From Streptomyces albofaciens JCM 4342 (GTDB lineage Bacteria; Actinomycetota; Actinomycetes; Streptomycetales; Streptomycetaceae), in assembly GCF_008634025.1 (NCBI RefSeq), contig NZ_PDCM01000001.1, positions 1,788,001 to 1,852,000 of the forward strand: a DNA stretch of 64,000 nucleotides. Reading direction: 5' to 3'. The notes beneath the pieces were generated by a model, which was not told where the DNA came from, searched no databases, and saw nothing but the letters and a program-made list of their open reading frames with translations. The position numbers were made by a program, and so were the translations under genes. Below, in pieces: positions 1 through 8,665 of this stretch (position 1 is the stretch's first letter; every line of letters begins with the position of its first letter).

Positions 1-1121
1 CCGAGGGCCGCCTGACGGGCCGTCTGCTCCACAAGACCCTGATCGGGCGACTGGACAAGGAGGGCAGGAACGTCACCCAGCCCTTCGTCGGCCCGTACAC
101 CCTCGTCAACGGCGTCATCTGGCCCTACGCCGACGTCGAGGCGTGCTGGTACCGCTTCCGGGTGCTGAACGCGGCGAACAGCCGCACCTTCCGGCTCCGG
201 CTGGTGGACGACGCGACCGGTGTGCCGGTGACGGGCGCGGTGTGGCAGATCGGCTCGGACGGCGGGCTGCTGCCGCGCCCGGTCCCGGGGGACGAAGAAC
301 TGTCCGTCGCGCCCGCCGAGCGGCTGGACGTGCTCGTCGACTTCGCCCGGCTGCGCGGCCGTACACTCCGGCTCGTCAACGCGGACCCCAGGGTGGCGTA
401 TCCGGACGTGATGCAGTTCCGGGTGGACGCGGCGCGGGTGCCCGACCCGTTCGTACTGCCGAAGGTGATCTCACCGTCGTTCGAGCGGCTCACCCACGAC
501 ACGGTCCCCGCCCACGAGCACCGGCTCATCGCCCTCACCCCGCCCGGCGCGGTCGGCAACTACCATCCCGAGATGTGGGAGATGCGGGAGGTCCCCGAGA
601 CGGACGTGCGGATCCCCTCCGAGGGGGTCGTCCAGATCCGCGGCGCGGACGGCGAGGTCCGCACCTACCGCCGTACGGCCCGGATGTTCGACGACGCGCT
701 CGGCCACCTGGTCCGGCACGGCGACTGGGAGCAGTGGAGCTTCCTGAACCTGGGCGGCATCAGCCACCCGATGCACCTCCACCTCGTCGACTTCCAGGTG
801 CTGGCCCGGCACCGCTACCCGGCCGACCCGAACACCCCGTACGACCGCGATCTCGGCGGCACCCGTGCCCCGCTCGACTACGGCGGCCCGGAGCCGATAA
901 CCCCCGGCGACCAGGGCTGGAAGGACGTCATACAGGTACCGCCGGGCGAGATGGTGAATGTGATCGGCCGCTTCCGGGGAGCCACGGGCCGGTTCATGTA
1001 CCACTGCCACATCCTGGAGCACGAGGACATGGGGATGATGCGCCCGTTCGTCGTCATGCCCCGCGAGGTGCTGAAGTTCCATCACCACCCGCCCGGTGGC
1101 CACGGCCACGGCGACCACTGA
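1..1121 (+). CDS. Multicopper oxidase, C-terminal part (5' end outside window)
   Basis: The open frame runs from base 3 to TGA at 1119-1121, giving 372 residues; the start lies upstream of the window. The copper-binding end of a multicopper oxidase is clear: HPMHLH at about residues 257-262 and [13 protein letters not shown] at about 332-344, which together supply trinuclear-centre and type 1 copper ligands, with Met as the axial ligand. These enzymes oxidise phenols or metals and reduce O2 to water. Spacing and the EDMGMM ending resemble the CotA/bilirubin-oxidase/phenoxazinone-synthase group, but the exact substrate cannot be told. The tail is His/Gly-rich ([13 protein letters not shown]). 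The gene converges on the next one with only 15 bp between stops. Secretion cannot be judged because the N-terminus is missing. Confidence 0.9.
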   Translation, partial: EGRLTGRLLHKTLIGRLDKEGRNVTQPFVGPYTLVNGVIWPYADVEACWYRFRVLNAANSRTFRLRLVDDATGVPVTGAVWQIGSDGGLLPRPVPGDEELSVAPAERLDVLVDFARLRGRTLRLVNADPRVAYPDVMQFRVDAARVPDPFVLPKVISPSFERLTHDTVPAHEHRLIALTPPGAVGNYHPEMWEMREVPETDVRIPSEGVVQIRGADGEVRTYRRTARMFDDALGHLVRHGDWEQWSFLNLGGISHPMHLHLVDFQVLARHRYPADPNTPYDRDLGGTRAPLDYGGPEPITPGDQGWKDVIQVPPGEMVNVIGRFRGATGRFMYHCHILEHEDMGMMRPFVVMPREVLKFHHHPPGGHGHGDH

Positions 1122-1136
1122 GACGGATCGGGAACC

Positions 1137-2459
1137 CTACCGGGCTGTACGGTCCCGCCCGGCGCGGTCCCGCCGCAGCAGTACGGCGGTCAGGGCCAGG
1201 AAGACCAGCCCGGCGACCGGGTAGATCCCGGACAGCAGCATCTGGCCGCCGTTCTGGTGGAGTTCCTCGTGGTGGTGGTAGCGGTGCGGCACGAACCAGA
1301 GCGCGTACGAGCAGAAGAGGAGGCCCATCGCGAGCGTTCCCGCCCACCACCGCTTGCCGCTGCGGCTGCCGAAGCCGCCGCGGGCCATCGCCTCCGAGCC
1401 GAGCAGGACCAGCATCGGCACGCCCCACACCCAGTGGTGCGACCAGGAGATCGGGCTGACCAGCAGGGCGGTCACCGCACAGGCGACGGCCGCCCAGGCG
1501 CGGCGGCCGCGCAGCAGCGCGCCGACCGCGAGGGCCAGCCCGAGGACGGCGACGGCGGCCGCGGCCACCAGCCACCACAGGCCCGGGTCGTGGGTGTGCA
1601 GCAGCCGGGCCAGCACGCCGCGCAGCGACTGGTTGGCGGTGATCTCCACCTCGCCGACCCGGTCGGCGGCAAAGATGATCTCCGTCCAGAAGCGCCGGGA
1701 GTCGTGCGGCAGCACGAGCGCGGACAGCAGGGCGGTGCCCAGGAAGGTGAGGCAGGCCACGACGGCCTGCCGCAGCCAGGGGTTCCACGCGCCCCGCGGA
1801 CCCGCGCCCGCCCGCAGCCGCTGCCAGCCCCGTACCAGCCCGGCCAGCGCGAGGAAGACGGCGAACAGGGCCGGCGTGAGCTTGATGCCCGCCGCCAGAC
1901 CGATGCCGACACCGGCCCACCGGTTGGTGTCCTTGCGGGTCAGGTCCCACAGCACCAGCACGGCGAGCAGCAGGTTGATCTGCCCGTAGCGCAGCGTGGT
2001 CCACACCGGCTCGCACCAGACCAGCAGCGCGGCCACGGCGAGCGCCGCGGCGAGCGGGGGCATGCGCCGGGGACGGCCGGCGAGGCGCAGAGCGAGGTGC
2101 ACGGCCGCCACCAGCAGCAGGAGGTTGCCGAGGGTGGCGAGGGTGCGCATCTCCGGTACGCCGACCAGCGTCAGCGGCGTGAACACCAGCGCCGCGAACG
2201 GCGGGTAGGTGTTGGGCAGATTCGCGGAGGTCGCGACCATGTCGTAGAGGTCCTCGCCGTTGCGGGCGGTCCAGCCCTCGGCGCGGTAGACCATCAGGTC
2301 GATCATCGTCACGTGCGCCAGCCGCTGCACGATCCAGAAGGCGGCGAAGGAGATCACACAGCCCACGGCCGCCACCAGCAGCGGGCGGTGGCGGGCGAAA
2401 TCCCTCAGCGGGGTACGGCCGCCGGGTGCGGCGGACCGTTCCAGCTCCAGCGCGGACAC
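1137..2459 (-). CDS. GT87 family polyprenol-phosphate-mannose mannosyltransferase
   Basis: A 440-residue polytopic membrane protein. After a short cytosolic N-terminus comes a first hydrophobic helix (about residues 28-47), then an extracytoplasmic loop with an acidic motif (MIDLMVYRAEGW, about 51-62) that fits the catalytic Asp region of GT-C glycosyltransferases. About ten hydrophobic segments follow. The family (DUF2029/GT87, PimE-like) moves mannose from polyprenyl-phosphomannose to lipid or glycan acceptors on the outer face of the membrane. The acceptor here is unknown. The gene stands alone, convergent with the multicopper oxidase. A GT87 assignment is firm; alpha-1,2 linkage specificity is inferred from the family only. 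Confidence 0.8.
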   Translation of the reverse strand: MSALELERSAAPGGRTPLRDFARHRPLLVAAVGCVISFAAFWIVQRLAHVTMIDLMVYRAEGWTARNGEDLYDMVATSANLPNTYPPFAALVFTPLTLVGVPEMRTLATLGNLLLLVAAVHLALRLAGRPRRMPPLAAALAVAALLVWCEPVWTTLRYGQINLLLAVLVLWDLTRKDTNRWAGVGIGLAAGIKLTPALFAVFLALAGLVRGWQRLRAGAGPRGAWNPWLRQAVVACLTFLGTALLSALVLPHDSRRFWTEIIFAADRVGEVEITANQSLRGVLARLLHTHDPGLWWLVAAAAVAVLGLALAVGALLRGRRAWAAVACAVTALLVSPISWSHHWVWGVPMLVLLGSEAMARGGFGSRSGKRWWAGTLAMGLLFCSYALWFVPHRYHHHEELHQNGGQMLLSGIYPVAGLVFLALTAVLLRRDRAGRDRTAR

Positions 2460-2541
2460 GGCGTACGGCTCCCCAGGACGAATCGGGCACGGCCCGCCGA
2501 CAGTACATCGAGCCGCTCCGAGAGGGCCGCGGACAACCGAT

Positions 2542-2572
2542 TTGGCAGAAGGCGGGGAGGTCCGTGTAATGT
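2542..2572 (+). promoter_or_regulatory. Probable promoter of tRNA-Ala
   Basis: TTGGCA (2542-2547) and TAATGT (2567-2572) form a vegetative-type -35/-10 pair with a 19-bp spacer; TGTAAT (2565-2570) would give 17 bp. Transcription would begin near 2579, about 45 nt before the mature tRNA 5' end, leaving a leader for RNase P to remove. Confidence 0.5.
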
Positions 2573-2623
2573 AGGCGATGCCGCAGCGGGGAGCCGGAAG
2601 GAAAACCGCGGCGGACCAAGCAA

Positions 2624-2696
2624 GGGGCTATAGCTCAGTTGGTAGAGCGCCTGCATGGCATGCAGGAGGTCAGGAGTTCAATTCTCCTTAGCTCCA
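2624..2696 (+). tRNA. tRNA-Ala, anticodon GGC
   Basis: A 73-nt tRNA gene. The acceptor arms GGGGCTA and TAGCTCC pair with one G-U, and the discriminator is A. The anticodon stem CCTGC/GCAGG encloses the loop ATGGCAT with anticodon GGC, and the T arm AGGAG-TTCAATT-CTCCT is canonical. A templated 3' CCA is absent. The DNA downstream is full of broken mobile-element genes, which suggests this tRNA end has served as an integration point, but no second copy of its 3' end was found nearby. Confidence 0.95.
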
Positions 2697-2745
2697 CAGC
2701 AGGACCTTCCTTGAGACCTCTCGGGCTCTCAGGTTCGGTACACGG

Positions 2746-2778
2746 GATCCCGTCCGATCGACTCGATCGGGCGGGATC
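2746..2778 (+). terminator. Hairpin terminator after tRNA-Ala
   Basis: A 15-bp inverted repeat with a 3-nt loop: GATCCCGTCCGATCG pairs with CGATCGGGCGGGATC (one G-U), followed by TTCTGGTTT. It sits 50 bp after the tRNA and fits a factor-independent terminator with a weak T tract. Confidence 0.6.
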
Positions 2779-2937
2779 TTCTGGTTTGAGAGCGTGCCCT
2801 GGGGTCTGGCCAGGGATGAGTAGCAGCCCTGGGGATCTTGGCGGCGGCCGTCGGCCATGGGTGATGCCGCGGAGCGCGTGGTGGTGGGGCTGTGGGGCCG
2901 GAGCGATCTCGCGCGATGGTCCGTGTGGATTGCGGTG

Positions 2938-2981
2938 TGTGCTTCGTCACGGTGTTTGGGGTGGGGAGCGTCCGGCGGGCT
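2938..2981. repeat. Imperfect direct repeat, copy 1
   Basis: 44 bp beginning TGTGCTTCGTCACG and ending GCGTCCGGCGGGCT. A second copy in the same orientation lies at 5614-5656 with one deletion and a few substitutions. On the minus strand this copy is the tail of the broken transposase-like fragment. The pair frames about 2.6 kb of decayed DNA. Confidence 0.6.
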
Positions 2982-3194
2982 TGAGCAGCAGACTGGTCAG
3001 CACCGCCCTGACCGGCAGGCCCCGGGGCCGGAGTGACCGACCAGCTCCGCATCGAGCAGTGCCAGGGCGCCGGAGTGGTCCAGCAGCGCGGCCAGCTGGA
3101 ACACCTTCGAGTCGGGGATCCGCGCCGGTGCCTCGGTCATCGGCCGCGGCCGGTTTTTGCGGGCGGCCGGGCGCGTGGGCGGCGGGGCCCTCAC
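2947..3194 (-). pseudogene. Truncated, frameshifted transposase-like fragment
   Basis: A GTG-started frame from 3194 reads through DSKVFQLAALLDHSGALALL, the kind of N-terminus found in large Streptomyces transposase-like proteins. The frame is lost near GHSGPG. The adjacent frame continues plausibly as RGLPVRAVLTSLLLKPAG before a stop at 2947-2949. Only about 80 codons remain of what is normally a protein of several hundred residues. It follows the recombinase-like pseudogene on the same strand, so the two look like remnants of one mobile unit. Family identity is tentative; the broken frame is clear. Confidence 0.45.
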
Positions 3195-3253
3195 GGGATT
3201 CCTCGCAGCAGGCGGGCTGTCTCCTGTTTGCTGAGCGGGGGCACGAAGTGCTG

Positions 3254-4090
3254 TTAGCGGGCCAGGGAGGCGGTCGAGGCCAGCCCGGCCGCTGCTGCGA
3301 TCACTGCGGTGTCGATCCGGCGGCACATCAGTGCGACGATCCAGCTGGTCCGCAGACGCCGGGCGCTCAGGCCCGGCAGACGTCCTTCGGGCCGGTGCTC
3401 CCCAGGTCCAGGAGGCGATCAGGTTGTCCGGGGGCGGGGCCTTGTGGCCGGGGCGGAACAGGGAGTCGCTCTGCGCGAGTTCGGCCAGCTCCGCCGGGAC
3501 ATCCTCCCAGTCGGCGCGGGCCACCAGCGGCCGTCCGAACACCTCGTTGTCGAGCGCGCAGGCCACCGAGCGGGTACGCCGCAGATCCGTCCCGTGGGTG
3601 CGGGCGGCCTCGCCCGGGGTCAGTCCCATGCCGGCACCCAGGGCCATCAGCGCCAGCGCGTCCCGTCGTACGGGGGGCCGCTGGCGCTGCGCCCAGGCTC
3701 GAAGCGCGGCGATCTCACTGTTCTTGAAGGGCGGGGCCGGGGCGGCCGGAGCCGACAGCCGAACGGACGTCTCACGCCCCTCCTGGGCCCAGGTGAGCGC
3801 TTCTTGCACCCGGCGCAGCCGACTGCGGTAGGTCCGCAGCGTGCGCGGCTTCAGGCCCACGCAGCCGGTCAGCACGAACGCGTTGATCGTCTCCTCCCGC
3901 AGCCAGGCGGCCGGTTCCCGGGTGATCCCGCGCCCCTCCGCTCACACCGCGAGCCGCGCCAGGGCGCTCAGCATGACCAGCGGCCCAACCACCGGCCAGC
4001 ACGTCGGCACCGTGCGCGGCGTGTAGGCGTCGATGGCCGCCGACGTCTTCGCATCCAGGGCCACCGTCCACTCATACCGGCAGGGCCGTC
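3254..4090 (-). pseudogene. Broken recombinase/integrase-like gene
   Basis: Reading the minus strand, one frame gives YEWTVALDAKTSAAIDAYTP, then meets an in-frame TGA at 3942-3944 where Trp would fit, then continues through LKPRTLRTYRSRLRRVQEAL and LALMALGAGMGLTPGEAAR. The frame then breaks near 3370-3395 and resumes one frame over as LSARRLRTSWIVALM up to TAA at 3254-3256. The GAGMGLTPGEA stretch resembles the core of tyrosine-recombinase-like proteins, but no catalytic Tyr or full RHR set is visible. With one nonsense and one frameshift lesion it is non-functional unless the lesions are sequencing errors. Confidence 0.55.
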
Positions 4091-4144
4091 TTCTCTCCTG
4101 AAGCGGCAGCTGTGCTCAATCGAGGACTTCAAGGGATACTGTAG

Positions 4145-4447
4145 ATGTCGAAATATTTGATGACGGCCACGCGGGATGTTCAGGATTATCTCGACGAGAT
4201 CGCCGAAGAGATGACGGGGCTTTTCGGCATCTCAATGGCGGAAGCGGTGGCGCGCATTAATTATGAGTGGAGGGGGCAATCCTTTGAAGAAGAAGACGAC
4301 TTGATTTTTCATGAATTGCCTGAACATTGGGCTTATGCGCTGTATTACAACGGAGCTGTTCCGTATTGGGATCCAGAGGCTGATCGCACCCGATGGTCCA
4401 TTCGTGACGCTCCTCCGGTGGGGGATGCTGCGTGGACGATTGGATGA
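4145..4447 (+). CDS. Orphan 100-residue acidic protein of foreign codon use
   Basis: Intact frame with ATG 4145 and TGA 4445-4447; AAGGGA lies about 11 nt before the ATG. The protein is small and acidic, with no signal peptide or membrane helix. It is rich in Trp, Tyr, Glu and Asp (for example YEWRGQSFEEEDD, YYNGAVPYWDPEADR). Codons such as TAT, ATT, TTT, GAA, GCT and CAT are common here and rare in the surrounding genes, and the flanks to about 4720 are also AT-richer. This points to recent transfer. I do not recognise the family. Size and acidity would suit an immunity or antitoxin-like role, but nothing in the sequence proves this and no partner toxin is visible. Confidence 0.7.
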   Translation: MSKYLMTATRDVQDYLDEIAEEMTGLFGISMAEAVARINYEWRGQSFEEEDDLIFHELPEHWAYALYYNGAVPYWDPEADRTRWSIRDAPPVGDAAWTIG

Positions 4448-4735
4448 ATTGGTGCCGCATTAGTCGTACGGAGTTTAGATACGATTGTTCGGTAATCGAT
4501 GTTCTTTGTCGTGGCAGTCTCCCTGTGAAGTTGGTTCCAGGTCGCAGTATTAGTTGGCGATGTTCGTACGGCATATCTGCATCCAGGCTTGAGTCGTGAG
4601 CCGGAATTCGGCGCGTGTTGTCCTGCGCGGGTAGTGTGGGGCAGCTGCTTTCGCGGAATGGGCGAAAATTACACTGCCGCTTCATCGGGGGTCGGAATCC
4701 TCAGATTTGCTGGCCCCGGCTGGGAAGGTGCGCAC
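4448..4735. other. AT-richer non-coding stretch
   Basis: About 290 bp with base composition like the orphan gene before it and unlike the bulk of the window. Short frames here look accidental. It ends where similarity to an IS630-type transposase begins. Confidence 0.5.
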
Positions 4736-5380
4736 TGGTGCCGACCCAGCGAGTTCCGGAACGCGACGAGGGCCGCATCGCCACCTTGCGCGACGAGGAC
4801 TGGCTGGCGATGAAAGGACAGCGGGCGACCTGGGGACCTGGTCTGCCTCGAAAATGAGGCAGACCAGGTGCTGAGGCCACCCAAGAGCCGCACCTGGGGC
4901 CGCCCAAGGGCCCCTGTCACCGCGGCCGACATCCGCCGGTATCGATGGTTGTGCTGATCGCCATCAAACCCGGACACCGCTCCCCAGCTGAACTACCGTT
5001 TGTCATCGACCGCGGACTGAAAGAAGCCTCTAAGGGCTTCGCCAAATCCGGCCATGCCTGCCCCGATACCACCCACCAGCAGCTCGGCGGCTCCCTTGTC
5101 GCGGTCTGGGATGCTCTCAACACCCACCGCAGCCGGACCTCCAGCAGTTCATTGCCGTCCGCGACTGGCCGACGGCCGTGGGGCTCCCGCCCTGAGCGCC
5201 CGAGCTCGACCCAGTCGAGGGCGCCTGGCCCAGTGTGAAAAGGTCGCTGGCGAACATCGCCGAACACGGGCTCGGCGATCTCGCCGCACTCGTGTGCACC
5301 CACCTCAAGCGCAGCCTGTACCGCCGTGGTTCTTCAAGGGCCACCTCACCGACACCGGCCTCACCTTCGATCGGTGGCCC
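4736..5380 (+). pseudogene. Degenerate IS630-family transposase
   Basis: Pieces of one transposase appear in order but in changing frames. ERDEGRIATLRDEDWLAMKG is followed by an early stop. Next come LRPPKSRTWGRPRAPVTAAD, VLIAIKPGHRS, QQLGGSLVAVWDALNTH, then APELDPVEGAWPSVKRSLAN with a stop codon where the Tyr of PPYAPELNPVEG normally sits. Last are HLKRSLYRRG and FKGHLTDTGLTF. These match the usual layout of Streptomyces IS630 DDE transposases, including the VWDNLNTH and PELNPVEG segments that carry catalytic Asp and Glu. At least three frame changes and a nonsense codon make it inactive. Terminal inverted repeats were not found. Confidence 0.75.
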
Positions 5381-5613
5381 CCGCCGTTGAAGCTCTTTGG
5401 AGCCAGGTGCGCCAGCGCGCGATCCGTTTAGATGCTGACGATCTCGGCACGGCCAGGGGGTGTGGGCCCGTGGTGTCACCGAGATGGCACGGGAAGGGGC
5501 CGATGGGGAGCGCACGCCAGGGGCGAGTGGCGGACGGTTGGGGAACGATCACGCGGGAAGTGGGAAGCGGTCATCATTCTGGGTGTGACGTAGCTGCGCA
5601 AAAGTACTCGGTA

Positions 5614-5656
5614 TGTGCTTCGTCACGATGCTTGGAGTGGGGGCGTCCGGCGGGCT
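5614..5656. repeat. Imperfect direct repeat, copy 2
   Basis: 43-bp partner of the repeat at 2938-2981 in the same orientation. The surrounding minus-strand frame (5549-5749) reads NGTLRGHRIDTGRPTIADHA before the repeat, so it may be the end of another broken mobile-element gene. The rest of 5381-5968 shows no convincing gene. Confidence 0.55.
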
Positions 5657-5968
5657 GGGGTCGGCGTGATCGGCGATGGTGGGCCGGCCGGTGTCGATGC
5701 GGTGGCCTCGGAGGGTGCCGTTGCATCCCTCGTTCTGGGCGCGGATCACAGTGTGAGCGCGGGTCCGGGCGTCGGTGAGGTAAGGAGGGTCCTGGCAGCT
5801 TCAGGCCACCGGTGGCCAGCGTGCCGCACACGACGGCCGCCGGCAGGACTCCGACCGTAACCGCACGGCCCAGGTCCCGTTCGCCATGTGCGGGTGCCGC
5901 TCCGCCTCTGGCGTCCGCGTGAGCGGGTGTGTTCCGGTTCACGGGTACGTGATCGTGTTCCGTGACGT

Positions 5969-7582
5969 TCACGCGGTCTCCCGCTCGTCCCGCGGCGCGT
6001 CACCGGTGGCCGGGCGGGCGCCATCGTCTCCGGCGCTGCCCGAGGCGCCGCCGCGCCTGCTGAGCAGTACGGCCACCGCGGCCACGGCGACGATCACCGC
6101 GACGACCCGGTAGCCGAGGGCCATGGCATCGGTGAACGCCGTGACCGTGGCGGCGTGCTGGGCGGCGCCCAGGCGCTCCGCCGCCGCCATCGCGTCCGAG
6201 ACCGAGTGGGCGTGGGGCGCGACGGGGGCCGCCAGCCGGGCGGTGAACCCGGCGGTCAGGACCGTGCCGACCACCGCGACACCGATGGCGCTGCCGAGTT
6301 CGCGCGCGGTGCTGTTCAGCGCGGATCCCACACCGCTCCGGCTCTTCGGCAGCGCTCCCACGATTCCGCTGGACAGCGGCGGGGTGGCGAGTCCCATGCC
6401 GCACGCCATGACGAGCAGGTCGATGACGTAAATCCAGTACGGGGTACGCGCGGTTGCCAGGGACAGCAGCAGGAGCCCGGCGACGATGAAAGCCATGCCG
6501 AGGGCCACGACCTGGCGCGCCCCCCACCGCCCGGCCAGCCGGGCCGCCCGCGGCGAGACGAACTTCATGCACAGGCCCTGTGGCAGGATCGCGAGGCCGG
6601 TGGCGAGGGCGCTGAAGCCCTTGGCGTACTGCAGGTACTGGGCATTGAGGTAGAAGAGGCTGAACATGCCGAGGAAGGCGGCCGCCACACCGAGTGTCCC
6701 GGTGCGGACGGCGGACAGCCGGAACAGGCGCGGGTCGACCAAGGGGGCCTCGGCGCGCAGCGCATGGGCGACGAAGGCCGCACCTGCGAGCAGGGTGACA
6801 GCGAAGCCGGTGAGTACGGGCACCGAGGACCAGCCCATCTCCCGCCCCTCGACGAGGCCGAACAGCAGGGCGGTGAGCGTGACGACGAGCAGCCCGGTGC
6901 CGACCGGGTCGAGGCGGGCGGCATGCCGCCCGGTGGCGGGCGCGTACCGGGCCGCCAGTACCGCGAGCACGACGGCGACCGGGACGAAGAGCGCGAAGAA
7001 CACCGGCCAGGAGAAGAACTGGAGGGTGCCGCCGGCCACGACGTTGCCCAGCATGCCGCCCAGACCCGTGGCTCCCGACCAGGCGCCGACCGCCTTGCCG
7101 CGCTGGGCGGGCGGCGTCACCGCGAGGGACAGGGCGAGTGTGGCGGGCATGACCAGCGCGGCGCCCAGGCCGGAGACCGCGCGGCACGCCAGCAGGACGA
7201 GAACATCGGGTGCCAGCGCGCAGCCCAGGCAGCCCAGTGCGAAGACGCCCAGTCCGGTGATGAGTACGGGCTTGCGTCCCCAGCGGTCGCCCAGCGCACC
7301 GGCCGGTATGAGGAGGGCGGCGAAGACGAGGACGTACAGGTCCACGATCCACACGGTCTGGGTCGCCGACGGGTGCAGCGCACTGGCGGAGAGCTGGGGC
7401 AAAGCCAGATTGACGCCGGACACCATGGCCTGGACGGTCATGACGGCGGCATTCATCAGGCGTGGGGTGTTGCTCCGGTCCGTGCTGCCGGGCGCCTGTC
7501 CTCCCGCCCGGCCGGTGCCGTGGTCACCGGATCCTCCAACTTGCCTGTGGCCAGGGACTGTTGCTGTGCTGCGCGCGGTCAT
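5969..7582 (-). CDS. MFS multidrug exporter, DHA2 (EmrB/QacA) type
   Basis: 537 residues from ATG 7582, chosen because AAGGAAGGA lies just upstream and the next Met would cut into the first helix. About 14 hydrophobic helices are visible, the number typical of DHA2 proton-driven drug exporters. Motif A appears as GDRWGRKPVL after helix 2, and the motif C region is rich in Gly/Ala (GLGAALVMPATLALSLAV). A longer frame extends upstream over the LysR gene but has no exporter-like sequence. It is transcribed away from the LysR gene with 81 bp between starts, a classic regulator-target arrangement. Substrate is unknown; antibiotic or dye export is inferred from the family. Confidence 0.9.
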   Translation of the reverse strand: MTARSTATVPGHRQVGGSGDHGTGRAGGQAPGSTDRSNTPRLMNAAVMTVQAMVSGVNLALPQLSASALHPSATQTVWIVDLYVLVFAALLIPAGALGDRWGRKPVLITGLGVFALGCLGCALAPDVLVLLACRAVSGLGAALVMPATLALSLAVTPPAQRGKAVGAWSGATGLGGMLGNVVAGGTLQFFSWPVFFALFVPVAVVLAVLAARYAPATGRHAARLDPVGTGLLVVTLTALLFGLVEGREMGWSSVPVLTGFAVTLLAGAAFVAHALRAEAPLVDPRLFRLSAVRTGTLGVAAAFLGMFSLFYLNAQYLQYAKGFSALATGLAILPQGLCMKFVSPRAARLAGRWGARQVVALGMAFIVAGLLLLSLATARTPYWIYVIDLLVMACGMGLATPPLSSGIVGALPKSRSGVGSALNSTARELGSAIGVAVVGTVLTAGFTARLAAPVAPHAHSVSDAMAAAERLGAAQHAATVTAFTDAMALGYRVVAVIVAVAAVAVLLSRRGGASGSAGDDGARPATGDAPRDERETA

Positions 7583-7663
7583 GTCCTTCCTTTCTCGCTG
7601 CTGGTGCGAACGACCGTAGGAACGCAGCGGAATAACTTCAAATGCAGCCAAGTGATAAATAAA

Positions 7664-8581
7664 ATGCGTCTCGTGCATGCAAAGCTGGATCTCAACCTCT
7701 TGGTGGCGCTCGACGTCCTGCTGGACGAGTGCTCGGTCACCGCCGCGGCCGAGCGGCTGCACGTGTCCGAGCCCGCCATGAGCCGCACGCTGGGACGCAT
7801 ACGCAAGGCGGTCGGCGATCCCGTGCTCGTACGGGCCGGGCACGCCATGCAGCCGACACCGCGCGCCGTGGCGATGCGGAGCGAAGTACGCGAGCTGGTA
7901 CGGCGGGTCCGGACGGTGCTGGCGCCGGCAGGGGAACCGGACCTGAAAACGCTGGAACGCACCTACACCGTGACCGCCAACGACGCGATGGTCACCTCGG
8001 TCGGCGATCACCTCGTCTCCTGCGTGGAGAACGAAGCACCCGGAGTGACCCTGCGTTTCCTCGCGGAACCGCCCGGGGACCACTCCGGGTTGCGGGAAGG
8101 AAGCACCGACCTCGAAATGGGCGTACTGGGCCCGGCCGCGCCGGAGGTGCGCACCGAAGCACTGGCGACGGATCACCACGTCCTGGTCATGCGCCCGGAC
8201 CACGCCCTCGCCCAAGACGAGCTGACGGCCGAACGGGTGGCCGACGCCCGGCACATCGTCACGTCCCGGCGCGGCCGCCTGTCCGGCCCGCTCGACGAAG
8301 CGCTGGCCGCACTGGGGCTCGGCCGGCGCATCACCGTGTCCGCGCCGACCTTCGCCGCCACCCTGCTGCTCCTGGTCAACCGCCATGACGTGGTGGGGCT
8401 CATCCCGTGGCGCCAGTACCGGCGCAGCGTCGAGGCACTCGGCTTGGTCACCAGGGAACTGCCGCTGGGACTGCCCCCGGTGGAGCTGTCCCTGGCCTGG
8501 CACCCCCGCGACGACGCCGACCCGGCCCACACCTGGCTGCGGGCACGCGTACGGGATTCCGTACGGGCTGTCCTGTCGTGA
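7664..8581 (+). CDS. LysR family transcriptional regulator
   Basis: 305 residues. The N-terminal winged helix-turn-helix reads LDLNLLVALDVLLDECSVTA and AAERLHVSEPAMSRTLGRIR (about residues 6-45), the LysR signature. The rest is a periplasmic-binding-protein-like effector domain (about 90-300). The NodD/NahR-like opening LDLNLL and the VRAGHAMQPTP segment put it near the aromatic-responsive subgroup. ATG 7664 is preferred; there is no strong ribosome site, only AAGTGAT upstream. Divergence from the MFS exporter suggests it controls that gene and itself. The intergenic bases 7628-7664 are unusually AT-rich and are the likely operator/promoter zone. The effector is unknown. Confidence 0.9.
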   Translation: MRLVHAKLDLNLLVALDVLLDECSVTAAAERLHVSEPAMSRTLGRIRKAVGDPVLVRAGHAMQPTPRAVAMRSEVRELVRRVRTVLAPAGEPDLKTLERTYTVTANDAMVTSVGDHLVSCVENEAPGVTLRFLAEPPGDHSGLREGSTDLEMGVLGPAAPEVRTEALATDHHVLVMRPDHALAQDELTAERVADARHIVTSRRGRLSGPLDEALAALGLGRRITVSAPTFAATLLLLVNRHDVVGLIPWRQYRRSVEALGLVTRELPLGLPPVELSLAWHPRDDADPAHTWLRARVRDSVRAVLS

Positions 8582-8665
8582 CGGGGCGCAGGGCGGGCCG
8601 GGGCGGGACTGTACGGACTCTCGGGACTACACGGTGGTTGTCGGACCGCCGCCGCAGTGCCTCCG

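Noticed and set aside
2639..3727. 362-codon frame on the plus strand after the tRNA
   Set aside because: It begins within the tRNA, is Arg/Ser/Pro-rich and overlaps recognisable minus-strand pseudogenes.
2624..5968. Integrated element bounded by tRNA-Ala att sites
   Set aside because: No second copy of the tRNA 3' end was found downstream and no intact integrase is present; only decayed pieces can be claimed.
7583..8530. N-terminal extension of the MFS exporter across the LysR gene
   Set aside because: A ribosome site precedes ATG 7582, and the extra translation is an antisense reading of the LysR coding sequence.
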